Shown piece by piece: positions 23,641 through 32,365 of a DNA stretch of 38,243 bases (positions within the stretch are counted from its first letter, which is position 1; each line of letters opens with the position of its first letter). The translations under genes were made by a program, and so were the position numbers. The notes beneath the pieces were generated by a model. The model was not told the DNA's origin. It searched no databases and was given only the letters and a program-made list of their open reading frames with translations. Origin of the DNA: Planctomycetota bacterium (GTDB taxonomy: Bacteria > Planctomycetota > Planctomycetia > Pirellulales > JADFKK01); assembly GCA_022564995.1 (NCBI GenBank), contig JADFKK010000035.1, positions 1-38,243 on the forward strand, read 5' to 3'.

Positions 23641-23722
23641 GGGGACTGGGGACTGGGGACTGGGGACTGGGGACTGGGGACTGGGGAAACCTGGCTTCTA
23701 ACTTGTCCAGTTCCCAGTTCCC
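23641..23722. repeat. Heptanucleotide array (GGGGACT)6 with inverted AGTTCCC partner
   Basis: Six perfect GGGGACT copies at 23641-23682, preceded by degenerate units, then 26 bp later two inverted-complement-like units AGTTCCC at 23709-23722. The array lies in the 227-bp gap before the surface-protein gene, which otherwise shows no gene. The 7-bp unit size is shared with the array flanking the sucCD insertion. Confidence 0.85.
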
Positions 23723-23797
23723 AGCCCCCGCGTGCTAGGGCACGATCGATCCAAGCACGTTCTCTCTCCGTGACAGTCTCCGGCAATTCGTCGCGAA

Positions 23798-26700
23798 ATG
23801 GCCGAAATGTTCCAGTTCGATGAGGATTCTGCTAAGCTAGACTCTGGGGCGTTGCGGCACAGACAAGAACGAGAGAAGAGGTTATCAAGGCGCATGGGGC
23901 GTGGAGTTTTCACCTGCCGACGGCCACGCCGAAAGCGGACGGTTCGCAGCCGCCCGATGAGGTCGTTTCGCGCGCGCATCGAGCTTCTAGAAGATCGCCG
24001 GTTGCTGGCCGGGGCGCCCCCGTTTCTCGACGGTGTCGAAGTTGGCGCCATCGAAACCGATCGCGTCAAGGAGCCCTCGGGGCTGGTGGTCAGCCGCAAA
24101 AACATCGACGTCATCTGGACTCACAACGACTCAGGCGGGAATCCTGAACTGTTCGCCGTCGACACCACGGGCCGGTTCTTGGGCGCCTACAACCTCGTCG
24201 ATGCGAACCTCGTTGACTGGGAAGACATCGCCATCGGACCGGGGCCGATTGACGGCGTCGATTATCTCTACATTGCCGACACGGGCGACAACGCCGCGCG
24301 ATACGACAGCGTGTTCATCTATCGCGTGCCGGAGCCGGTCGTCGATTCGCAGCAGCAGCCAGCCGACTTCGACCTAACGGGGGTCGAGAGGTTCGAATTT
24401 GTCTATCCAGACGGTGCCCGCGATGCCGAGACCCTGCTGGTCGATCCGATCAGCGGCGACGTCGTGATCGTCTCGAAGCGAGAGACGAAGAACGAAGTCT
24501 ATGTTGTTACGCAGCAGCAATTGGACCAACTCACCGGCGACGAGCCGCACACGCTCGATCTGCTGGGCACGATGACCTGGGGGAACAAAGGCGGGCTGAC
24601 CGGCGCGGTGGCCGGTGATGTGTCGGCCGACGGCAGCGAGATCCTCATCAAGAACTACGACGAAATCTTCTATTATTCCCGCCTGCCGGGCACCAGCCTT
24701 GCCGAAGCGATCATCGACGTCGAGCCGCTGACGGTCCCCTACACACGGGAATCGAAAGGCGAGTCGGTCGCTTTCGATTCACACACGGGCGGCTATTACA
24801 CTCTCAACGAGATTAGCAACCAAGAGCTGACCTTCTACGAACCCGACGTCGACGTGACGCCGCCGCTGCCGCGCTTCATCGCGCCGCTAGACAACGGTCC
24901 CGAAGACGTCAACCCGGCCGCTGGCGAACTGTTTGTCGCGCTGCCCAGCGTGTTGCAAATTCAATTGGTCGACCAGGAGGTCGACGACACGACCGTGACG
25001 CCCGCGGTACTGAGCATGACCCGGCTTGGCAATCCGTTCGATGCCTTCACGTTTGCTTACGACGCCGCTAGCGATGTCATCACGCTCACGCCCGAGGGTG
25101 ACACGTTCCTCCGCGGACGGTACGAAATCACGATCAGCCCGGCCGGCAGCGTGATCGCCGACGTCGAGGGAAACCAGACGCCCGAGACGACGTTGGTGGT
25201 CGAGGTCTCCGTCGGTTTGCCGACCGTTCCGGTGGCCAACCCCGACGCCTACGTGCTGACCGAGGACGACCAACTCGACGTTGGCGGAACCGAGGGCATC
25301 CTCGACAACGACGACGCGGCGTTCAATACTCCGTTTGTCCCGGTGCTCGTCGACGCTCCTCAACACGGAACGCTTGAGCTCTCCGACGAGGGTGGGGTGA
25401 TTTATGTGCCCGAGGCCGACTTCGCGGGCAGCGACCGCTTCACCTATTTCATCCGAGGACGGTTTTTCGACTCCGAAATTGCCACCGTGACTTTCACGGT
25501 CGAGCCGGTAAACGATCGGCCGATTGCCGAGGACGACGCTTACCGGGTTGTTCAGGGCGAAGTGTTGGAAGCCGGCAGCAGCGCCGCCGCGCCCGAGCGA
25601 ATCGCCGGCACCGGTTTTCAAGAGCCGAACGTCGGAGCCCAGCGTTACACCGCGGGCACCGGCGGCAACGAAGAATTGGGCTTCGACGGAACGGTCATCC
25701 CGAACGGATCCAACGAAGTTGCCGTCCGTGATTTTGGCAACGGCGACCAGCAACTGCTCGTCCACGACGGTCGCGTGTTGATTCGCACCGACCTGGTCGA
25801 CGTGAGCGAGTACGAGCAAGTCCAGGTCGCCATCGATCTGCGAACTTGGGAAACCAGCAACGGCAGCGACTTCGAGCGCGATCAGGACTTCATCCGCGTG
25901 TTCGTCGAGGCCAGCGAAAACGGCGTCGACTTCAGCGAAATCGACGTCACGCCGGGCACCCTCACCGGCGGCGGCGGTCGCGACGATCCGCAAGACCAAC
26001 TCAAGGCGCTCGGCAGCGACGAGAACGGACCACTAACGACCTTCGGCGTCGATATTCCAGAACAGTTTACGTCGCTGCGCGTGGTCATCGACGCCGAGAA
26101 CACTTCCGCCAGCGAGCGATTCACGTTCGACAACATTCTCATCAGCGGCATCGCCAAAAGCGCCGGACGGGGCGTGCTCAACAACGACCTGGACGTCGAC
26201 CGCGATCCGTTGACCGCCGTGCTCGTCGATCCGCCCAACCACGGCACGCTCGAGCTACAGCCAAACGGCGCGTTCATCTACACGCCGAATGATCGATTCG
26301 TCGGCGACGACACGTTCACCTATCGGGCCAGCGACGGCCAGATCGATAGCGAATTGGCCACCGTTACGATCACGGTCGAGCCGCCGACCGAAGTCGTCGG
26401 GCGGAGTCTGTTCTACAACGATTCGGTTTTCGTCGGCGACGCGGCCATCGCGCCCGACAAGTCGGCTCTGCTGCCGGGCCAAACGGCCAGCTTCGCCAAC
26501 TACACCAGCTTCGTGCATGGTCTCAACGGCATCATCATCGACGTGCAACGTCTGGCCAGCACGACCCTCGATGAATCGTCGTTCGAGCTGCGTGCCGGCA
26601 ACACCCGCGATCCGTCGACTTGGCCGCTGGCGGATTCGCCCGCGATCACCGTCCGCCCCGGCGCCGGCGAAGACAACTCCGACCGCATCACGCTCGTCTG

Positions 26701-27340
26701 GGCCAACGACACTCTGACGAATACCTGGCTCGAAGTGACGCTCAAGGCCGGCGACGCGACCGGCCTACAGAAAAACGACGTGTTCTTTTTCGGCAATGCC
26801 ATCGGCGATGTCGGCCGTGGCAATCTCACCGGCGTGGTGCTGGTCGACGGCGTGGACCGCGCCACGGTCCGCCAGAATCGGAGCGACGTAATCCCCGCCG
26901 CGATCGATTCGCCCTTCGACATCAACCGCGACGGCCTCGTCAATAATGCGGATCTGGCCATCGTGCGACAAAACCGGCGCAACTTTCTGAGCGGCCTCGT
27001 CCTGCTGACCGCTCCGATGCCCGCCGCTCCGGCCCCGCCCGCGCAGCAATTTGCCGTTGTCGGGCCGCTGGCAGCTTCGGCCGATTCGCCGGTCGGTAGA
27101 GACAACCGACGTGTTGGAAACAAGATCGCCTCGGAGGCATTTTTCGAGCGACTCGGCCGGCGAGCGGATGATAAAGTGGCCATCGGTTGGCGGGCCGTGC
27201 CAAGAAGAAACGCCCGTCACGGTGCCTCGCTGCGCCGACTGCAAGCCGCCGCGGTCGACCGTTCGATCGAGGAAGTCGATTTGTCCGTCCGTCTTGGGAG
27301 AATTCCTGATGCGATTCGCCGTGAAGACCAGCGACGATGA
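23798..27340 (+). CDS. Large secreted LEPR-XLL-like surface protein with dockerin-like repeat
   Basis: An 1180-residue extracellular protein. The N-terminal part is strongly basic and includes LLEDRRLLAG (63-72), the LEPR-XLL-type motif of planctomycete surface proteins. Residues 75-350 form a beta-propeller-like region (EPSGLVVSRKNIDVIWTHNDSG, then LYIADTGDNA). Residues about 478-568 are a cadherin-like tandem-95 repeat; a second one begins near 572 (PIAEDDAYRVVQGE) but is interrupted at about 590-788 by an unrelated jelly-roll-like region before resuming (GRGVLNNDLDVDRDPLTAVLV). A dockerin-like calcium loop, DINRDGLVNNADLAIVRQN, is at about 1041-1060. Possible starts are ATG 23798, 23894 or 23957; I kept the first because no ribosome-binding site decides. 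It probably displays or anchors an activity on the cell surface. Confidence 0.85.
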   Translation: MAEMFQFDEDSAKLDSGALRHRQEREKRLSRRMGRGVFTCRRPRRKRTVRSRPMRSFRARIELLEDRRLLAGAPPFLDGVEVGAIETDRVKEPSGLVVSRKNIDVIWTHNDSGGNPELFAVDTTGRFLGAYNLVDANLVDWEDIAIGPGPIDGVDYLYIADTGDNAARYDSVFIYRVPEPVVDSQQQPADFDLTGVERFEFVYPDGARDAETLLVDPISGDVVIVSKRETKNEVYVVTQQQLDQLTGDEPHTLDLLGTMTWGNKGGLTGAVAGDVSADGSEILIKNYDEIFYYSRLPGTSLAEAIIDVEPLTVPYTRESKGESVAFDSHTGGYYTLNEISNQELTFYEPDVDVTPPLPRFIAPLDNGPEDVNPAAGELFVALPSVLQIQLVDQEVDDTTVTPAVLSMTRLGNPFDAFTFAYDAASDVITLTPEGDTFLRGRYEITISPAGSVIADVEGNQTPETTLVVEVSVGLPTVPVANPDAYVLTEDDQLDVGGTEGILDNDDAAFNTPFVPVLVDAPQHGTLELSDEGGVIYVPEADFAGSDRFTYFIRGRFFDSEIATVTFTVEPVNDRPIAEDDAYRVVQGEVLEAGSSAAAPERIAGTGFQEPNVGAQRYTAGTGGNEELGFDGTVIPNGSNEVAVRDFGNGDQQLLVHDGRVLIRTDLVDVSEYEQVQVAIDLRTWETSNGSDFERDQDFIRVFVEASENGVDFSEIDVTPGTLTGGGGRDDPQDQLKALGSDENGPLTTFGVDIPEQFTSLRVVIDAENTSASERFTFDNILISGIAKSAGRGVLNNDLDVDRDPLTAVLVDPPNHGTLELQPNGAFIYTPNDRFVGDDTFTYRASDGQIDSELATVTITVEPPTEVVGRSLFYNDSVFVGDAAIAPDKSALLPGQTASFANYTSFVHGLNGIIIDVQRLASTTLDESSFELRAGNTRDPSTWPLADSPAITVRPGAGEDNSDRITLVWANDTLTNTWLEVTLKAGDATGLQKNDVFFFGNAIGDVGRGNLTGVVLVDGVDRATVRQNRSDVIPAAIDSPFDINRDGLVNNADLAIVRQNRRNFLSGLVLLTAPMPAAPAPPAQQFAVVGPLAASADSPVGRDNRRVGNKIASEAFFERLGRRADDKVAIGWRAVPRRNARHGASLRRLQAAAVDRSIEEVDLSVRLGRIPDAIRREDQRR

Positions 27341-27521
27341 CCCGTTTGATTTGCGGGCCAAATGCGAACGATTTGTCAACGAAGAGTTACTGATCCCCGA
27401 AAGTCTGACCATCGACGAACGGGCCGACTTCGCCGTGACCGAGTTCAAGTATGCCCTGGAAAAATCCGCCGCCAGCCTGTTCGTTTCCGTCGTCACAGGC
27501 CCGCCGAAGCGACGGCGCTAA
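27309..27521 (+). CDS. Small protein overlapping the end of the surface-protein gene
   Basis: A 70-residue frame starting at ATG 27309, with GGGAG 8 bases upstream, encodes MRFAVKTSDDDPFDLRAKCERFVNEELLIPES and a helical remainder. It overlaps the last 32 bases of the surface-protein gene in another frame. The acceptable ribosome-binding site, lack of repeats and normal acidic/basic composition suggest a real small cytosolic protein; no family is recognised. It could alternatively be a chance frame. Confidence 0.4.
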   Translation: MRFAVKTSDDDPFDLRAKCERFVNEELLIPESLTIDERADFAVTEFKYALEKSAASLFVSVVTGPPKRRR

Positions 27522-27536
27522 GCTCTTTCTTAAAAC

Positions 27537-27621
27537 AAAGTAGAAGCGGCGTCCCGCCGCTTTCTGTGGATTTCGCCTTGCAAAATCCACGCATAACGCG
27601 GCAAGATGCCGCGTCTACTTT
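27537..27621. repeat. Foldback element (AAAGTAGAAGCGGC family)
   Basis: Imperfect inverted arms 27537-27574 and 27582-27621: AAAGTAGAAGCGGC on the left corresponds to GCCGCGTCTACTTT on the right, and TGTGGATTT to AAAATCCACG. Each arm includes a smaller hairpin (GCGGCGTCCCGCCGC; GCGGCAAGATGCCGC). Confidence 0.85.
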
Positions 27622-27654
27622 ACCCGTCGGCAAGAGTTTTGAGGTAGAGCATAG

Positions 27655-27917
27655 TTGGACAGCGTCACTTTGGCTTTTCCCCACCGGCCTTGTGCCGGTG
27701 GTTTATTGGTTTGGGTACTACTGCGGCGCACGGCGCCGCCCCGTGTTTTCCCGTCGTCTCCGCCGCCGTAGGCGACGGAGACGACGGGAGGAAGGGGGCT
27801 GGGAGCAGGTTCGATTAGTTGCCAAACCGGCAAGCCACCGGCACAAGGCCGGTGGGGATAAGACCTGAGGACGCAATGTGTTACGTTCAAAGGTTCGGCC
27901 AAAGTGGCGCTGTCCAA
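27655..27917. repeat. 263-bp three-tier concentric palindrome
   Basis: Outer arms 27655-27674 / 27898-27917 (19 of 20; TTGGACAGCGTCACTTTGGC), middle arms 27679-27701 / 27835-27857 (23 of 23; core CACCGGCCTTGTGCCGGTG), inner arms 27750-27767 / 27771-27788 (17 of 18; CCCGTCGTCTCCGCCGCC) with a 3-base loop. It fills most of the 454-bp gap between the small ORF and the SMP-30 gene; I see no gene in that gap. Confidence 0.92.
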
Positions 27918-27975
27918 ATAGCAACTCGTTGAAAAAGTGGAAGGAGAGAGTCAGACCCCCAAATCGCGCGACGGA

Positions 27976-29139
27976 TCAAGTAATGTGTGCGCCCGTCGTC
28001 TCCACGTAAACCGCGTACAGCGAGGTGCTGGCGGTCATGAACAGCCGGTTTCGTTTCTTGCCGCCGAAGCAGACATTGCTGCAGATTTCGGGCAGCTTGA
28101 TCTGGCCGATGCGTTTGCCGTCTTCGGCGCCGAAGATGTGGACGCCGTCGTAACCGTCGCCGACCCAGCCGGCCGAGGCCCAGATGTTGCCGTCGACGTC
28201 GCAGCGGATGCCGTCGGCGAATCCGGCGGCGGTTCGCGTTTCCTTTTTGCCCTCGGCATTGACGCCGGTGAATTCCAGCGACATTGAGGCGAACTCCTTA
28301 CCGTTGGCGACCTTCTTCTCGCCGACGATGTCCCACACCTTGATGTTTTCCTTCGCGTCGTCGTAATGGCTGGCGCCCGTGTCGGCCACGTACACCTTTT
28401 TGTAATCGGGCGAGAAGCAGAGGCCGTTGGGCTTGAAGATCTCGTCGGTCAGTTTGAACAGCTTGCCGGTTTTGGCGTCGATGCGATAAACGGCTTCCTT
28501 CTGGTAGGGCTGCTTCGATCCGTTTTTCGCGCGGCGGCCTTCGTAGTTCATCAGCCCGCCGTAACCGGGGTCGGTGAACCAGATGTCGCCGTTGGGATGC
28601 ACGGCTCCGTCGTTGGGCGCGTTCAGCGATTTGCCGCCGTACGTGTTGGCCAGCACCGTGCGGCTGCCGTCGTACTCATAACGCACCACGCTACGGGTCA
28701 GATGCTCGAACGAAATCTGCCGCCCTTGATAATCGAACGTGTTGCCGTTGCTGTTGTTCGACGGATGGCGCATCACGCTCACGTGCCCGTCTTCTTCCAG
28801 CCAGCGCATCTGCACGTTGTTGGGGATATCGCTCCAGAGGAGATATCGCCCCACCCCGTTCCAAGCCGGCCCTTCCGCCCAGAGCATTTTCTTACTGTGA
28901 TACAGCCGCAAGATGGCCGCGTTGCCGAGCTTGTACTTTTTGAAACGATCGTCGATCACAATCACATGCGGCTCAGGATATCGGGCCGGCGGCGCGCCGG
29001 GGCCATACTCCCGGCCGAGTGCTTTCGCCGTCGCTGCTGTTGCCGCCACGGTCGCAGCGGTCGCGGCGGCGGCCGTCAAAAACCCCCGGCGGTCGACGGA
29101 CGGAAGTTGAACGTCAGACGTGTTGTGAACATCGGTCAT
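27976..29139 (-). CDS. Tat-exported SMP-30/gluconolactonase-family protein
   Basis: A 387-residue six-bladed beta-propeller enzyme of the SMP-30/gluconolactonase/LRE family; members hydrolyse sugar lactones using a divalent metal. Motifs: MLWAEGPAWNGVGRYLLWSDI (metal-binding Glu), NGNTFDYQGR, LNAPNDGAVHPNGDIWFTDPGYG (Asn/Asp ligands) and KPNGLCFSPDYKKVYVADT. A twin-arginine-type leader is present: VDRRGFLTAAAATAATVAATAATA. I chose ATG 29137-29139, with AAGGA upstream; an earlier in-frame start at 29175 adds 12 residues. The two halves of unrelated repeats lie upstream. The substrate is unknown. Confidence 0.9.
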   Translation of the reverse strand: MTDVHNTSDVQLPSVDRRGFLTAAAATAATVAATAATAKALGREYGPGAPPARYPEPHVIVIDDRFKKYKLGNAAILRLYHSKKMLWAEGPAWNGVGRYLLWSDIPNNVQMRWLEEDGHVSVMRHPSNNSNGNTFDYQGRQISFEHLTRSVVRYEYDGSRTVLANTYGGKSLNAPNDGAVHPNGDIWFTDPGYGGLMNYEGRRAKNGSKQPYQKEAVYRIDAKTGKLFKLTDEIFKPNGLCFSPDYKKVYVADTGASHYDDAKENIKVWDIVGEKKVANGKEFASMSLEFTGVNAEGKKETRTAAGFADGIRCDVDGNIWASAGWVGDGYDGVHIFGAEDGKRIGQIKLPEICSNVCFGGKKRNRLFMTASTSLYAVYVETTGAHIT

Positions 29140-29416
29140 GGTGGTCGATCCTTGTCGTGATGAAACCAGATGCAATCAAATTGGAGGAGGCGTCTCCGAC
29201 GGCGACAAACAGTCGTAACCCGAAGCGTGAGCGAGGTCGAGCGAATCGTGACGATTTCACACACTTCCGGCCACTCTTGAAGCGTGCTCCAGGAGCCTCC
29301 CATCATAATACCATTCGCCGCCGCTTTCTCAATAATCTATAGAATCGGCGAAGATTGATGGCCCAGCCGGCTCGCAGGGCGCGACCAACGGTCGCGGCTT
29401 TATGGCATGGTTCCCG
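29140..29416. other. Intergenic stretch with single-arm copies of two repeat families
   Basis: Between the SMP-30 start and the sucC promoter. 29183-29206 is a single arm of the GTAGGAGG family (compare 13995-14021). 29215-29236 (GTAACCCGAAGCGTGAGCG) is a single copy of the edge of the nested palindrome at 3705-3726 (21 of 22). No gene is supported; the last 70 bases before the promoter have no feature I recognise. Confidence 0.7.
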
Positions 29417-29446
29417 TTGACGCTTTGCGCAAGATGGCCGTATAAT
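29417..29446 (+). promoter_or_regulatory. Promoter of sucC
   Basis: TTGACG (29417-29422), an 18-bp spacer and a perfect TATAAT (29441-29446), 38 bp before the sucC ATG at 29485. The strongest sigma70-like promoter in the window by eye. Confidence 0.72.
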
Positions 29447-29484
29447 CCGGCGGTTTGGCGGCTTCGACTTCTTACGAGAACATC

Positions 29485-30668
<1,184 letters not shown>

Positions 30669-30672
<4 letters not shown>

Positions 30673-30724
30673 CTTTTAGCTTTTAGCGGTTAGCGGTTAG
30701 CGGTTAGCTTTTAGCGGTTAGACG
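30669..30724 (+). repeat. Left heptamer array (TTAGCNN)8 flanking the inserted gene
   Basis: Eight 7-bp units in the order TTAGCTT, TTAGCTT, TTAGCGG, TTAGCGG, TTAGCGG, TTAGCTT, TTAGCGG, TTAGACG. The first unit supplies the sucC stop codon. The mirror-image array is at 31171-31219. A GTTGGCTGTT hairpin (30731-30740 / 30770-30779) follows. Confidence 0.92.
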
Positions 30725-30803
30725 TAAGACGTTGGCTGTTTGCCTCGTTGGGACGAATTACCCTCTGCCAACAGCCAACAACTCCAGGAGGCGAACGAAC
30801 GAC

Positions 30804-31175
30804 ATGAAAGACTTTCGACGCCTGCAAGTCTGGGAAAAGGCACACGCGCTGACGCTAGCGGTATACCGTGCCACGGAAGCGTTTCCGAAAAACGAGATGT
30901 ACGGGCTGACGTCGCAAATACGACGTGCTTGCGTGTCCATTGGATCGAACATCGCCGAAGGAGCAGGCCGCTCCAGCGACCGTGAACTGGCGAGGTTTCT
31001 CGACATCGCTGGCGGCTCCGCCAACGAAGTCGAATACCAACTGCTGCTCGCTCGTGACCTGGGCTATCTCAACACCGAATCGTACTCATCCCTCAACGCA
31101 ATGACCAACGAAATAAAGCGGATGATAAACTCCTTCACTCGCCGTATCCGCAAGACCGCCCCCACCCCACGCTAA
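30804..31175 (+). CDS. Four-helix-bundle protein (23S rRNA IVP / Avd-like)
   Basis: A 123-residue protein of the four-helix-bundle family first known from 23S rRNA intervening sequences and related to Avd-like accessory proteins. Family features: MKDFRRLQVWEKAHALTLAVY, GLTSQIRRACVSIGSNIAEG, then the helix GRSSDRELARFLDIAGGSANEVEYQLLLARDLGYL. It is expected to form a basic bundle that may bind nucleic acid; function as a stand-alone gene is not settled. Start at ATG 30804 with AGGAGG 12 bases upstream. Its stop TAA (31173-31175) lies in the first unit of the right heptamer array. The gene, its arrays and its hairpin are placed exactly between sucC and sucD, in the same direction. Confidence 0.88.
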   Translation: MKDFRRLQVWEKAHALTLAVYRATEAFPKNEMYGLTSQIRRACVSIGSNIAEGAGRSSDRELARFLDIAGGSANEVEYQLLLARDLGYLNTESYSSLNAMTNEIKRMINSFTRRIRKTAPTPR

Positions 31176-31221
31176 AAGCTAAAAGCTAAAAGCTAACCGC
31201 TAACCGCTAACCGCTAAAAGC
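31171..31221 (-). repeat. Right heptamer array (inverted TTAGCNN units)
   Basis: Seven units: GCTAAAA three times, GCTAACC three times, GCTAAAA, ending in GCC. They are reverse complements (shifted in phase) of the left array units. The array ends 5 bp before the sucD ATG (31227) and supplies the stop codon of the four-helix-bundle gene. Confidence 0.92.
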
Positions 31222-31226
31222 CATCC

Positions 31227-32099
31227 ATGAGCATTCTCGTCAACAAAGACACCCGCGTTATCTGCCAAGGCATCACCGGTCGGGTCGGTGAATTTCATAC
31301 AAAAGGCTGCTTGGAATACGGCACGAAGATCGTCGGCGGGGTCACGCCGGGAAAAGGCGGGCAGACCGCCGCCGATTTGCCGGTGTTTGACACGGTGGTC
31401 GAAGCGGTCGAAAAAACCGGCGCCGACGCGACGATGATCTTCGTTCCCGCCGCCTTCACTGCCGATGCGATCCTCGAAGCCATCGACGCGGGCATCAAGA
31501 CGATCGTCGCCATCACCGAGGGCGTTCCGGTTATGGACATGGTGCATGTCTACGAAATTATCAAGGAGTCCGACTCCGTGTTGATCGGCCCTAATTGCCC
31601 GGGCCTGATCACGCCGGACGAATGCAAGATCGGCATCTTGCCGGGTTACATTCATCAGCCGGGGCCGATCGGCGTGATCAGCCGTAGCGGGACGCTCACC
31701 TACGAGGCGGTGTGGCAATTGAGTAACTTGAAACTCGGCCAATCGACCTGTATCGGGCTGGGCGGCGATCCGATTGTCGGCACGTCGTTTATTGATCTGC
31801 TGGCCCTGTTCGAGGCCGACGGGGCGACCGAGGGCATCGTGATGATCGGCGAAATCGGCGGCACGGCCGAAGAGGAGGCGGCGGCGTACATCAAAGAGCA
31901 CGTCAGCAAGCCGGTGGCCGCCTTCATCGCCGGACGCACGGCCCCGCCCGGCAAACGGATGGGCCACGCCGGGGCGATCATCTCCGGCGGCAAGGGCACA
32001 GCGGCCGAAAAGGTCGCGGCGCTCCAGGCGGCCGGCATCGAAGTGGCTGAAAGCCCGGCGGATATGGGCACGGCGATGCAAAGGGCGCTGGGGCGATAG
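31227..32099 (+). CDS. sucD: Succinyl-CoA synthetase subunit alpha
   Basis: The alpha subunit, containing the CoA-binding Rossmann domain ([19 protein letters not shown]) and the phosphohistidine H247 in [14 protein letters not shown], equivalent to the catalytic histidine of other SucD proteins. Length (290 residues) is normal. It starts at ATG 31227, 5 bp after the heptamer array, without a clear ribosome-binding site; this spacing raises the question whether translation of sucD still depends on sucC expression, since in most bacteria the two genes are adjacent or overlapping. Confidence 0.97.
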   Translation: MSILVNKDTRVICQGITGRVGEFHTKGCLEYGTKIVGGVTPGKGGQTAADLPVFDTVVEAVEKTGADATMIFVPAAFTADAILEAIDAGIKTIVAITEGVPVMDMVHVYEIIKESDSVLIGPNCPGLITPDECKIGILPGYIHQPGPIGVISRSGTLTYEAVWQLSNLKLGQSTCIGLGGDPIVGTSFIDLLALFEADGATEGIVMIGEIGGTAEEEAAAYIKEHVSKPVAAFIAGRTAPPGKRMGHAGAIISGGKGTAAEKVAALQAAGIEVAESPADMGTAMQRALGR

Positions 32100-32102
32100 G
32101 CG

Positions 32103-32179
32103 GGGGGCAGGTCCAATTTTTCGGCCGGATTGCGCTGTCTCATCGTCAGGCGTTGGCCGAAAACCTGGACCTGACCCCC
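32103..32179. repeat. Foldback element, GGGGG(T)CAGGTCC ends (related to AAAAAGGGGA family)
   Basis: Arms 32103-32126 and 32155-32179 pair imperfectly (GGGGGCAGGTCCAATTTTTCGG with CCGAAAACCTGGACCTGACC, allowing two single-base gaps). The element begins 3 bp after the sucD stop. Related copies are at 17955, 35983 and 36149. Confidence 0.85.
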
Positions 32180-32296
32180 TTGCGCTGCCACTTCGACGCG
32201 CGGATGGATCACGGCAAACCCCCCAGGCTTCCGCCAGGGGCTAGGGTCGAATGGGGTGGACGCGAGATTGTGGTTCTTGTTACTTGGCTGCGGTAT

Positions 32297-32325
32297 TTGA
32301 TGCCGGCGGTGTCGATCGTTAGAAT
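32297..32325 (+). promoter_or_regulatory. Candidate promoter of the EF-hand gene
   Basis: TTGATG (32297-32302), a 17-bp spacer and TAGAAT (32320-32325). The start codon is at 32366. An AGGAGG lies at 32330-32335 but is too far from the ATG to be its ribosome-binding site. Confidence 0.5.
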
Positions 32326-32365
32326 AGGCAGGAGGTATCGTCCCTCGTTTTCTAAAGGTCTCGAC

